A DNA stretch of 26,206 nt from a virus. The stretch spans positions 1 through 26,206 of the IMG/VR virus record IMGVR_UViG_3300024518_001358; one strand, written 5' to 3'. The stretch's first letter is position 1. Every line of letters starts with the position of its first letter. The notes beneath the pieces were generated by a model. That model worked only from the letters and a program-made list of their open reading frames with translations, did not search any database and was not told the origin of the DNA. A program made the position numbers and the translations under genes. This document shows positions 16,234 to 22,225 of this stretch, one piece after another.

Positions 16234-16551
16234 CTATCGGTAATCTCTTACAATCTCATCAACATTGAACATTACAGAATTTGGAAAACAAAAAGTCCCC
16301 GCCAAGTCTGAATAATCATTTAATGATTTCCAATAATCCCAATACCCTTCTTTCATTTCAATCATATCTTCTACTAAATCATCTAGCTTCCAAAAGTCCC
16401 TACTGTTGTATGTATGATTAGCGAGATCACCATCCTCAGCGATTTCATATAGTTGATATTCCATAATATATCCACGCCTTTGGACGTCATGTTTGTTTAA
16501 GGTATCAGCTATATATTTACGTATTATTTTTTTAAGCTGTGTTTTACTCAT
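16234..16551 (-). CDS. Acidic, Tyr/Trp-rich hypothetical protein
   Basis: Last gene of the leftward block. I start it at the ATG at 16551 because a perfect AAAGGAGG (16558-16565) lies seven bases upstream; the open frame extends ten codons further without such a site. The 105-residue product has a basic helical N-terminus (SKTQLKKIIRKYIADTLNKH) and then a strongly acidic part with many Tyr, Trp and Asp. The strong ribosome site and own intergenic region suggest high expression. An acidic DNA-mimic role is conceivable but not supported by any motif. Confidence 0.78.
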   Translation of the reverse strand: MSKTQLKKIIRKYIADTLNKHDVQRRGYIMEYQLYEIAEDGDLANHTYNSRDFWKLDDLVEDMIEMKEGYWDYWKSLNDYSDLAGTFCFPNSVMFNVDEIVRDYR

Positions 16552-16631
16552 TTTTAACCTCCTTTCATTTTTTTGTTTCATACTACTTATACTAGTAGAA
16601 CAAAAAAAAGTTCCAAAAAAGTTTTTTGTCG
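16552..16631 (-). promoter_or_regulatory. Intergenic leader with weak promoter-like elements
   Basis: This 80-base gap holds the strong ribosome site of the 16234 gene, A/T tracts, and on the minus strand TTGGAA (16611-16616) followed after 16 bases by TAGTAT or after 19 by TATAAG. This is loosely sigma-70-like but inside very AT-rich DNA, so weak evidence. A near-palindrome TACTA/TAGTA overlaps the -10 candidate. Confidence 0.3.
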
Positions 16632-17105
16632 TCAGAAACTGCGGAGTTCAGAAATTGGTAGATTGTAGCAATCGGCACGCACTCTGAAATTATTACTTGG
16701 GTCTATTTCACCTTTAACCATAAAGGTAGCTCTATTTAAATATTCATCTTTGTCCATCCATCCCAGTATCCACCCTTTAGACATATCATTTAATACACGG
16801 ACAAATACATATTCATCACAGAGCTGGTGTGTATTATAATTAGCAATGGAACATTCATAGAATGGTTTAGGTTTTACTTTAGTTCTTTTTGTTTTAACAT
16901 CGGCTTTCACATTATCTTTATATATAATATCATAATCATATGTATCGCACATAGTACCGCCGACTGTATCTAGTACAATTAATTCTCCAACAAAGCCAGC
17001 TAAGTTGCCAGCACCTTTTGTAATACTGTTTTTAATGGCACCCATCTCTATAGCGCGTTGTTCCGCTTGATATATTTGATCATCTGTTATATACACCTCA
17101 ATCAT
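16632..17105 (-). CDS. PD-(D/E)XK nuclease-like protein
   Basis: 157 residues. A conserved-looking helix with Glu41 (AGFVGELIVLD) is followed by YDYDIIYK (Asp57/Asp59) and DVKTKRTK (Asp69-x-Lys71), then YECSIANYNTHQLCDEYVFV with Gln94. This order (Glu, Asp, Asp-x-Lys, Gln) fits the PD-(D/E)XK nuclease fold, and similar proteins occur widely in phages. Expected activity is metal-dependent DNA cleavage, perhaps in host DNA breakdown or recombination. The start overlaps the preceding small gene by eight bases and lacks a good ribosome site, so translation is probably coupled. Confidence 0.78.
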   Translation of the reverse strand: MIEVYITDDQIYQAEQRAIEMGAIKNSITKGAGNLAGFVGELIVLDTVGGTMCDTYDYDIIYKDNVKADVKTKRTKVKPKPFYECSIANYNTHQLCDEYVFVRVLNDMSKGWILGWMDKDEYLNRATFMVKGEIDPSNNFRVRADCYNLPISELRSF

Positions 17106-17244
17106 TAAATAATTTTAGTAATGGGTTTTTATTAGCGGGTACTGCTATTGTAAACAGTGTAATATTATAATCAAGAAAAGTTAGTATATCCATTATCCTA
17201 TCTAACATATAATCTATAAATGGTATATCTAAAATAAATTCCAT
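17098..17244 (-). CDS. 48-residue hydrophobic small protein
   Basis: Its ATG shares one base with the stop of the 17244 gene (TAATG) and its TGA lies eight bases inside the nuclease gene that follows. The product is rich in Ile, Leu, Phe and Asp (EFILDIPFIDYMLDRIMDIL), with a second hydrophobic part and a Lys-containing end. It may be amphipathic or membrane-associated. No family recognised. The tight coupling on both sides is the main argument that it is translated. Confidence 0.55.
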   Translation of the reverse strand: MEFILDIPFIDYMLDRIMDILTFLDYNITLFTIAVPANKNPLLKLFND

Positions 17245-17447
17245 TATTTTAATATTAGTGTTTCGTATTCTGTTTTTTTCATTTTAGCATATTTACTTTT
17301 TTCATGCTTTGTCATTTTAGCCCAACACTTTGGAAGTGGTTCAACTCTGGTATCATAACCAGTAGCCAACCCGCAAAATAATTTATCTTCATCATCTTTT
17401 TCCTGTAATCTAGGGTTCCATTTAGATTTTCCACAGAAAGCACACAT
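17244..17447 (-). CDS. Small Cys-rich, probably zinc-binding protein
   Basis: I start at the ATG at 17447 (67 residues, MCAFCGKSKWNP). The open frame reaches 17543, but the longer version would run through the terminator hairpin at 17475-17521. Cysteines occur as CAFC near the start, then one each near residues 25 and 41, giving four possible metal ligands. The rest is basic (KMTKHEKSKYAKMKK). No ribosome site is clear. Function unknown; a small zinc-binding regulator is plausible. Confidence 0.6.
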   Translation of the reverse strand: MCAFCGKSKWNPRLQEKDDEDKLFCGLATGYDTRVEPLPKCWAKMTKHEKSKYAKMKKTEYETLILK

Positions 17448-17590
17448 TGCATCAATTTTTGGACAATGTAAAATAAAAACCCCCTCTAGAATCTTGTTCA
17501 AAGCTCTAAAAGGGGTTTTTTGGTATAACTGTCCATTAAACAACTATCGCTTGTTATTAGGGCGATTAGGTGTCCTATTTAAGGTTAGGC
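17448..17590. other. Gap between leftward genes holding a terminator and short inverted repeats
   Basis: The 143-base gap contains the terminator at 17475-17521 and, near 17567-17589, interleaved inverted repeats TAGG/CCTA/TAGG that could form alternative small hairpins on the leftward transcript. An open frame covers part of it as an upstream extension of the 17244 gene, which I reject. No confident promoter seen, though a new leftward start would be expected after the terminator. Confidence 0.45.
17475..17521. terminator. Bidirectional intrinsic terminator
   Basis: AAAAACCCC (17475-17483) pairs with GGGGTTTTT (17512-17520), and inside it TAGA (17487-17490) pairs with TCTA (17505-17508) around a 14-base loop. 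Each strand ends the stem in a run of five or more T, so it can stop transcription both ways. It would end the leftward transcript after the 17591 gene, separating it from the last four leftward genes. Confidence 0.75.
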
Positions 17591-17827
17591 TTAAAATGGG
17601 TCTGATTCAGACTGTTTAGGTTTATTTGACTGGAATTTATCCTGTGGATCAGTCCATTTAACAAAAAGCATAGCTTTGCCTTTTTTTGTTTCACGTTTCC
17701 ACAAAGCGAAATCCTTTAAGTCTCCGCCAACTTTACCTTTTCCAGTATAGTCTGGTTTATTATCACCATCTTCTTTGTAATCGTTCTGGAACATGCTAGC
17801 TGTTCCTTCTTCGTGTTCGTAAGCCAT
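17591..17827 (-). CDS. DUF736-like small protein
   Basis: 78 residues behind AAGGAG. The sequence has an acidic start, then MFQNDYKEDGDNKPDYTGKG, FALWKRETKKGKAMLFVKW and a polar end with SESDPF. The pattern G-x-(L/M)F-xN, PDYTGK, W-K-x-x-x-K-G-K-x-x-(L/F) resembles small proteins related to DUF736, often found near phage and plasmid DNA metabolism genes. Function is not known. It is preceded by a structured leader (17860-17921). Confidence 0.72.
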   Translation of the reverse strand: MAYEHEEGTASMFQNDYKEDGDNKPDYTGKGKVGGDLKDFALWKRETKKGKAMLFVKWTDPQDKFQSNKPKQSESDPF

Positions 17828-17859
17828 TTACTTACTCCTTTTCTTTTTTTCAATTATAT

Positions 17860-17921
17860 GATGATTCACTTATTGACCCTTTAGAACCAACCAAGCGGGT
17901 AAATAACTTATAGGAATCATC
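17860..17921 (-). promoter_or_regulatory. Structured leader ahead of the DUF736-like gene
   Basis: GATGATTC (17860-17867) and GAATCATC (17914-17921) are perfect complements. Inside them TTATT-G-ACCC (17870-17879) pairs with GGGT-A-AATAA (17897-17906) around a 17-base loop. The element fills the gap between two leftward genes and ends about 20 bases before the ribosome site. A 17-codon open frame overlaps it. Its role (stability, processing or control) is unknown. Confidence 0.45.
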
Positions 17922-18246
17922 ATAATGTTTTCTTTACTAATGACAGTAACAATAAATATTGTTCGAGCGGTACAACCATAAATGGTTCATCCCTGTCGCC
18001 TCTTATTACTACACCGCTTTCTTGCTTTTCTGGTTTTACCCAGATAGCAATACTTTTACGACGCTTACACCCATAGTATTTACCTTCAATCTCTACGTCA
18101 CCCTTTTCATGTTGGGCGCCACCGCGATCTCGGTTATAGGCACTAAGTTTATAATCTTTTGCGGATCGTACAACTTGACGTTGCAATTCAGCACCGCGTT
18201 GACGATTTCGCCTACCCCTCTTTACGTTCTTTGGATTCTTTTTCAT
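17920..18246 (-). CDS. Resolvase-type PD-(D/E)XK-like protein with altered active site
   Basis: 108 basic residues. Order of features: RNRQRGAELQRQVVRSAK (Glu20), NRDRGGAQHEKGDVEIEG (Asp50), then YYGCKRRKS, where the usual Glu-x-Lys strand reads Gly59-Cys60-Lys61, and a C-terminal hydrophobic helix. Size, spacing and composition match phage Holliday-junction-resolvase-like proteins (Hjc/PDDEXK type), which cut branched DNA. The missing Glu means either a variant or inactive site, or a structural match only. The ribosome site is weak (AGGA about 13 bases upstream). Confidence 0.65.
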   Translation of the reverse strand: MKKNPKNVKRGRRNRQRGAELQRQVVRSAKDYKLSAYNRDRGGAQHEKGDVEIEGKYYGCKRRKSIAIWVKPEKQESGVVIRGDRDEPFMVVPLEQYLLLLSLVKKTL

Positions 18247-18265
18247 TGTAGTCGTTCCTAATACG

Positions 18266-18556
18266 TTAATTAAAATCTAATAAACAGAAATTTAAATAGT
18301 CCCGCAGGGTCACCATCTGTTGTTTGTTCACAGGGAATAATTCCAAGCTGTTTAAGGTTTCCATATTACCATCCTTTGTATCTATCCATATTACACCTTG
18401 AACCCAGCTAATATTAATGACAGACACTGGAAGCGGCTTAGTTTTAAACTTATCTTCTGTAATTATTATTCCCATGTCATCTGCTGAGATCGATACTTCT
18501 TTCCCGGAATGAGCCGTGTCCTTCATATTGTCTAAATATGTTTTTGCCTTACTCAT
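18266..18556 (-). CDS. Hypothetical protein, mixed alpha/beta
   Basis: I prefer the ATG at 18556 (96 residues, MSKAKTYLDNMK), which overlaps the preceding stop by eight bases; the longer frame start at 18583 adds only a Lys run inside the upstream gene. The centre has alternating hydrophobic strands (VSISADDMGIIITEDKF, VSVINISWVQGVIWIDTKDG) and the end is a helix (QQMVTLRDYLNFCLL). It looks like a small single-domain protein. No family recognised. It sits between nuclease-like and coiled-coil genes. Confidence 0.75.
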   Translation of the reverse strand: MSKAKTYLDNMKDTAHSGKEVSISADDMGIIITEDKFKTKPLPVSVINISWVQGVIWIDTKDGNMETLNSLELFPVNKQQMVTLRDYLNFCLLDFN

Positions 18557-18788
18557 TATTGTCTTCTGCTTTTTCTTTTTCATTCTTTGCTTCTTCTATC
18601 TTTTTTTCAAAGTGAGTAAGAAATTCTTCTACCTCATCTTTCATTACTAAGTATTCTTCAAAGTATCGTTGACTTGCTTTTATATTTTTATCTAAATACA
18701 TCAATCCATTCCATATGTTTTCCATATCGCCAGCAAGTTGTTTTATGGTAGGTTTCTTTCTTTGTTTTGTTGCAGATGGTTTCTTCAT
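18549..18788 (-). CDS. Small coiled-coil protein
   Basis: 79 residues, almost all helix: a basic start (KKPSATKQRKKPTIKQ), a middle with Trp and Tyr, then a long Glu/Lys helix to the end (EEFLTHFEKKIEEAKNEKEK). The start overlaps the previous gene by four bases (ATGA). No family recognised; likely oligomeric. Confidence 0.75.
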   Translation of the reverse strand: MKKPSATKQRKKPTIKQLAGDMENIWNGLMYLDKNIKASQRYFEEYLVMKDEVEEFLTHFEKKIEEAKNEKEKAEDNNE

Positions 18789-18988
18789 GATATAGTCTCT
18801 TTTTCTTTTTCTATGCTTTCTTTTATAAAAATTAAATCTCTTATCAACTTAGAAAAAGGTTTTTTCCATTTAGGGTTTATTCTTGGGATGTTTAATTTTT
18901 CTGTATTATATAAAGCGGTTAACAATAAATCAATTTCTGATTCACTAAATTTTATTAATGCTCGCCCTAACATTTTCTGTTTTTCCAT
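18785..18988 (-). CDS. Small helical hypothetical protein
   Basis: 67 residues, ATG sharing one base with the stop of the DUF669-like gene (TAATG). Predominantly helical and basic (FSESEIDLLLTALYNTEKLN, then KWKKPFSKLIRDLIFIKES). No recognised motif. Its place directly after the DUF669-like gene suggests involvement in the same DNA replication or recombination group, by context only. Confidence 0.75.
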   Translation of the reverse strand: MEKQKMLGRALIKFSESEIDLLLTALYNTEKLNIPRINPKWKKPFSKLIRDLIFIKESIEKEKETIS

Positions 18989-19446
18989 TAGAATGGTACC
19001 TCACTTATTAATTCCACAACTCTAGCAACTGGATAATATACCTCATCATTTTTTTCATTTGTAAAGCTTTTATTCCATGCCATAATCTTTACTTTTTTAC
19101 CATAAAGATCATCACTCTTAAGGTAGGGTAATTCAATACGACCATCTTTTTCTTTGGTCATATTCATCAACTGCATAAACTTAGCAATCCCCCAATTCTT
19201 ATTCGGCTTATAGTCATAACCATCAACCTGTTTATATCTAAAGATTCCATTATCGGTTACTTCTGTATCCTTATAATCTCCAGACGTTACCCTATAAACA
19301 GGTTTAAATACATCAGCTATAAATGATCCACATTTTATATCGGTAACGGTAGTCATATCTATTATTATTGCTCTATAGTTTCCAGACGGTAGTTTTTCTT
19401 TACCCGAGTTACCAATAAGGTCAAAGTAGGCTGTAGAGTCAGACAA
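18988..19446 (-). CDS. DUF669-like, possible single-stranded DNA-binding protein
   Basis: 152 residues from a TTG start placed right after the previous TAA, with AAAGGA about eight bases upstream. The sequence runs LPSGNYRAIIIDM, FIADVFKPVYRVTSGDYKDTE, FRYKQVDGYDYKPNKNWGI, then VKIMAWNKSFTNEKNDEVYY. A start such as PxGxYxAxI, followed by F.I..G.YK...., resembles the phage DUF669 family, thought to include single-strand DNA-binding OB-fold proteins. Position near the Cas4-like nuclease is consistent with a recombination or replication cluster. Moderate confidence. Confidence 0.7.
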   Translation of the reverse strand: MSDSTAYFDLIGNSGKEKLPSGNYRAIIIDMTTVTDIKCGSFIADVFKPVYRVTSGDYKDTEVTDNGIFRYKQVDGYDYKPNKNWGIAKFMQLMNMTKEKDGRIELPYLKSDDLYGKKVKIMAWNKSFTNEKNDEVYYPVARVVELISEVPF

Positions 19447-19662
19447 TTAATAATCCTTTCCAATAAGAACTTTTGTGTTCATCTGTTTTTTTAATTCCTT
19501 CATTCTTAATATCTCTCCCGCAAGATATACGCACATATCTAATGCTTCTTCGAGAGCCTCATGAAGAAAATCTCTTTCGTCTTCTTTTGGTATTATATCT
19601 GGGTATGTTTCCTTACCCTTCTCAATCCTTTCCGCTACCAGTTCTACTATTTCTTTGTTCAC
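19447..19662 (-). CDS. Short MazG-like nucleotide pyrophosphohydrolase-type protein
   Basis: 71 residues from a GTG start overlapping the previous TAG (TAGTG). The key segment DFLHEALEEALDMCVYLAGE (about residues 31-50) fits the metal-binding helix of all-alpha NTP pyrophosphatases (E-x-x-E-E ... D), preceded by KGKETYPDIIP. These enzymes hydrolyse (d)NTPs to (d)NMPs and pyrophosphate. The protein is shorter than typical MazG domains, so it may act as a dimer or tetramer, or only resemble the family. Confidence 0.62.
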   Translation of the reverse strand: MNKEIVELVAERIEKGKETYPDIIPKEDERDFLHEALEEALDMCVYLAGEILRMKELKKQMNTKVLIGKDY

Positions 19663-20123
19663 TACTTACGACCCCTGCTAAAAAAACTATCTAGTAAGCT
19701 ATCTACTTTATCTTTCTTTTCTTCTTTTTCTATTCGCCTTACTTCGGGTTTCTTTACAGGTTTCGCTTTGGGTGGTGCTTTAGGTATTGTCACCTTTGTC
19801 TGTCTAGGTTCTTCTTCTTCAACCTTTTTTACTGCCTTCTTTTTAGGTGCAGGTTTCTTTTTTGCTACCTTTTTTACAGGTTTAGGCTCTTCCTCTTCTT
19901 CTTCTTCAACTTCTTCTTCTTCAACTTCTTCTTCGACCTCTTCCACTACTTCTTCTTCTTCATGTTCATCTTCAACTGGCTCTTCTACTTCTTCTACTAC
20001 TGGTATATTACCAACTTCATTTGTAATGACAGCAATTGCAAGTATACGAACCTTTTCTTCTAGCTCGTCAACCCTATAGGTTAACGCGTCTATTTTTTTA
20101 TCATGTTCTAATGCTATTCCCAT
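19662..20123 (-). CDS. Low-complexity protein: acidic block then Lys/Pro/Ala-rich basic tail
   Basis: 153 residues, with AAGGAG before the ATG. A helical N-terminus (about 5-32, heptad-like) is followed by a block almost wholly of Glu and Val (about 44-79) encoded by GAA/GAG-type repeats, then KKVAKKKPAPKKKAVKK (about 84-100), more Lys/Pro, and a short C-terminal helix (VDSLLDSFFSRGRK). The basic part resembles histone H1-like or HU-tail sequences; the acidic block could mimic DNA or bind partners. The opposite strand has a Ser-rich open frame that is only its shadow. Specific function unknown. Confidence 0.8.
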   Translation of the reverse strand: MGIALEHDKKIDALTYRVDELEEKVRILAIAVITNEVGNIPVVEEVEEPVEDEHEEEEVVEEVEEEVEEEEVEEEEEEEPKPVKKVAKKKPAPKKKAVKKVEEEEPRQTKVTIPKAPPKAKPVKKPEVRRIEKEEKKDKVDSLLDSFFSRGRK

Positions 20124-20125
20124 TG

Positions 20126-20554
20126 TTACTCCTTGTTATAGTTACTTTTTATTTCACGTATTTTATCTACAGATGCAGTAAGATTATCTTGTTTTATCTT
20201 ACCGTCATCTAACGCATCCAAGACCTTATTTAAGTCTGAATCTTTTAAACCGCGAGCTTCTAAATGTATTACGGCACGCGTATGCTCTTCGGCGGTTATC
20301 TTTTTACCAGAATCACCAATTATTATAGCTCCACATTCTTCCTCAGACATCAACCGCACTGATATGCTTTCATCTTTTTCTTCATCGCCATTCATTACAT
20401 AATCAACAAACACTTCTATTATCCCTTTCTCTGAGGGTTTTAGACTTATCTTTTCGTTATGTTTTAGCTTATGTTTGTATAACTCTAGCGCAAAAAAGTG
20501 TCTTACTTTTCCGCGATTTATGTTATCCCAATCGGGTTCACTATTTTGATTCAT
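20126..20554 (-). CDS. Conserved-looking phage protein beside the Cas4-like nuclease
   Basis: 142 residues, overlapping the nuclease gene by four bases (ATGA). The N-terminus has PDWDNINRGKVRHFFALELY, a pattern (W-D-x-I-x-x-G-K-x-R-H) I recall from phage proteins next to recombination genes. A beta-containing middle follows and a helical C-terminus with Asp/Glu/Lys. No catalytic motif. It may act with the nuclease or bind DNA; this is context only. Confidence 0.75.
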   Translation of the reverse strand: MNQNSEPDWDNINRGKVRHFFALELYKHKLKHNEKISLKPSEKGIIEVFVDYVMNGDEEKDESISVRLMSEEECGAIIIGDSGKKITAEEHTRAVIHLEARGLKDSDLNKVLDALDDGKIKQDNLTASVDKIREIKSNYNKE

Positions 20555-21291
20555 AGTTCAGTTCCTTTTTTATTTTTCTCTCTACCACTTATTCCACCAC
20601 CGCAAGGTTCAAAGAATGAACAATACTTTGCATTGCATTCCCATTCCTCTACTGGTGATGTTCCGAAATCAACAGGTGGTGCTCCTTCTTCTATATAATC
20701 AGCTAACATATTCCAATATTGTTCAGCACTGTCTATATATTCTAAAGGTACTTCCACCTCTTTCATTCGAGAATTATTTTTATTATAAAATAGTAATGCC
20801 ATACTATCTACATCTTGACCCATTTCTCTGAAATACAATCCATATGTTCCCATTTGATAACAGTAATTCTCCTTTGGTTTACCGCTACCATACTTACCAA
20901 ACATACTCTTCCATGACCAGTCATTGCATGTTTTTATATCATACAATCTATTATCATCGATCATCATAAGGTCAATCCAACTACGAACATTTAATCTGGG
21001 AATCTCTATTTCCTTTTCAACATAAATAGCGGTACCATTTTTGCGGGCGAATTCCTGACAGGCGTATTGTATGTCCTCATGTACGAGGTCACCAAGACGA
21101 AATAAACGCATAGTACCGCTATCTTTTTCAGTGGGTTCTAACTTTTCTACACTTTGAAAGTAGTGTTTCCTCATGCATAATCCCGCACCAGATGCATGAT
21201 ACCAACTTTCCTTACCTTCATATCTTTTACCGAAATGCTTATCGCGTAAGTCTAATATGTAATTATCGTATAAGTCTGCTACATCAATCAT
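20551..21291 (-). CDS. Cas4/RecB-like iron-sulphur PD-(D/E)XK exonuclease
   Basis: 246 residues. Conserved elements in order: Cys39 in GAGLCMRKHYF, His71 in GDLVHEDIQY, Asp107 in RSWIDLMMI, Asp118-Ile-Lys120 in LYDIKTC, Gln146 in YQMGTYGLYF, and Cys219, Cys224 and Cys230 (CNAKYCSFFEPC). One early plus three late Cys around a PD-(D/E)XK core is the layout of Cas4-type and AddB-like nucleases holding a 4Fe-4S cluster. Expected role: processing DNA ends for phage recombination or degrading host DNA. Phage Cas4-like genes are usual outside CRISPR loci, and no CRISPR array is present here. The start overlaps the upstream gene by eight bases. Confidence 0.88.
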   Translation of the reverse strand: MIDVADLYDNYILDLRDKHFGKRYEGKESWYHASGAGLCMRKHYFQSVEKLEPTEKDSGTMRLFRLGDLVHEDIQYACQEFARKNGTAIYVEKEIEIPRLNVRSWIDLMMIDDNRLYDIKTCNDWSWKSMFGKYGSGKPKENYCYQMGTYGLYFREMGQDVDSMALLFYNKNNSRMKEVEVPLEYIDSAEQYWNMLADYIEEGAPPVDFGTSPVEEWECNAKYCSFFEPCGGGISGREKNKKGTEL

Positions 21292-21520
21292 TGTTTTCCG
21301 AACTGGTTGTGTTGAAATCCACTATCTGATCTATGTCTTTTAATGCAATTAAATTATTTAAATTATCTTTTGTAATTCGCTTGACATTATTATCTATAGC
21401 TTTTTGAATGGTGAACTCAACTAGTTTATAAATGAAATCGTTTATAGATTTTACTGTAGTTCTGCTAATTTGAATTCCATAATTATGGAACTCTTCTTGC
21501 ACTTTACTCTTATTTAACAT
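21284..21520 (-). CDS. Small helical protein, candidate histone fold
   Basis: I start at the ATG at 21520 (78 residues), with GGAG five bases upstream; the frame also opens at a TTG five codons earlier. The protein reads as a short helix (KSKVQEEFHNYG, 4-15), loop with Ser19, a long helix (about 22-45), loop, and a third helix (RITKDNLNNLI, 48-58). That short-long-short arrangement, and the ending AIDNNVKRITKDNL compared from memory with the H2A segment ARDNKKTRIIPRHL, suggest a histone fold. The long helix is about one turn shorter than in H2A. A generic three-helix protein remains possible. It precedes the Cas4-like gene. Confidence 0.7.
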   Translation of the reverse strand: MLNKSKVQEEFHNYGIQISRTTVKSINDFIYKLVEFTIQKAIDNNVKRITKDNLNNLIALKDIDQIVDFNTTSSENND

Positions 21521-21621
21521 CGTCTCTCCAGTCAATTTTAATTTAAAGTGCGGGGTAGGAAACCAAAAAACCTACCCAACACTTGACCAATGTACAAGAT
21601 GGTCTATGTTTTCTACAATAT
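21521..21621. other. Gap holding a long hairpin before the histone-fold-like gene
   Basis: This 101-base gap between leftward genes contains the hairpin at 21546-21584 and AT-rich flanks. The ribosome site for the gene at 21520 lies at its left end. I see no convincing promoter. Confidence 0.4.
21546..21584 (-). terminator. Long hairpin, possible terminator or processing site
   Basis: AAGTG (21546-21550) pairs with CACTT (21580-21584); inside, after a 2x2 internal loop, GGGTAGG (21553-21559) pairs with CCTACCC (21571-21577). The loop contains six T on the minus strand, but after the stem come only AT-rich bases without a strict U-run, so termination is uncertain. RNA processing or 3'-end protection is another option. 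Confidence 0.5.
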
Positions 21622-21840
21622 TTAGTTAGAAACTAACCCTTTATGTTCATTATTCCAATCTATTAATTTCTCCATCTCTTGATTTCGCAACTCCTGTACT
21701 ATCTCAATAGACCTTAATAGACCTACCATCACCATTGTATTCTCCGCATAGGGATGGTTCTTTAGTTTTCTATTTTTATCTCGTATTTTCTGAACTTCTT
21801 TACGAAGATTCTTCAACACAACTTCTGCTTTTATATCCAT
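21622..21840 (-). CDS. Small coiled-coil hypothetical protein
   Basis: 72 residues behind GAGAGG, overlapping the zinc-ribbon gene before it by 41 bases. Basic helical N-terminus (DIKAEVVLKNLRKEVQKIRD) and a second helix (MVMVGLLRSIEIVQELRNQE); no motif recognised. The good ribosome site supports this start despite the overlap. Confidence 0.68.
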   Translation of the reverse strand: MDIKAEVVLKNLRKEVQKIRDKNRKLKNHPYAENTMVMVGLLRSIEIVQELRNQEMEKLIDWNNEHKGLVSN

Positions 21841-22054
21841 TATTCCTCTCTACATAAAGATCACCACCGTCAAATAATTGTTCACACCTCGGACATTTCA
21901 TGAACCAGTCCATCTTAACGGTGGATGACATTATCTCTTTATATTCTTCCCCATATGTTTTTAGATAGATAGGATCATCTTTACTGGTGGTACATGTTGG
22001 ACAATAGTCTATGTACACATCAAGCTCCACTATCTCTTTTTTGTCGTTTAACAT
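21800..22054 (-). CDS. Small zinc-ribbon protein
   Basis: 84 residues from the ATG at 22054. Two Cys pairs, CPTC (about 18-21) and CPRC (about 54-57), make a zinc ribbon or rubredoxin-like knuckle pair; a further Cys is near the end. A GTG at 22018 has a better ribosome site (GGAG six bases upstream) and would avoid a 35-base overlap, so the true product may start twelve residues later; both keep the Cys pairs. Function unknown. Confidence 0.65.
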   Translation of the reverse strand: MLNDKKEIVELDVYIDYCPTCTTSKDDPIYLKTYGEEYKEIMSSTVKMDWFMKCPRCEQLFDGGDLYVERNNGYKSRSCVEESS

Positions 22055-22217
22055 AATTCTTACTTAATAGCTCTCGATGTAGTTCTCGAGCTATTTCCCT
22101 TCTTGCTGACGGCGATGAAAGATTTCCACCTTCATACCTAGATAGAACTAAAATAATATCCACTTCTATCTCAGGAATATCTTCTTTTTGCTCTTCGTAA
22201 TATACATCCATTGACAT
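22020..22217 (-). CDS. Small hypothetical protein with basic C-terminus
   Basis: I choose the ATG at 22217 (65 residues, MSMDVYYEEQKED) because GAGGA lies seven bases upstream; the open frame continues ten codons further. The N-terminal half is acidic with a hydrophobic strand (VDIILVLSRYE), the second half basic and helical (SARREIARELHRELL, then KRQKRD). No family recognised. Its ribosome site may be masked by the hairpin at 22226-22265. Confidence 0.65.
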   Translation of the reverse strand: MSMDVYYEEQKEDIPEIEVDIILVLSRYEGGNLSSPSARREIARELHRELLSKNYVKRQKRDSGA

Positions 22218-22225
22218 ATTCAATT

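Noticed and set aside
17870-17923. 17-residue open frame between 17591 and 17920 genes
   Set aside because: Too short and within the stem-loop leader; the ATGA overlap alone is not enough to call it.
19561-20079. Rightward Ser/Thr/Phe-rich open frame
   Set aside because: It is the mirror of the Glu/Lys repeat gene on the other strand and has no upstream ribosome site or coupling.
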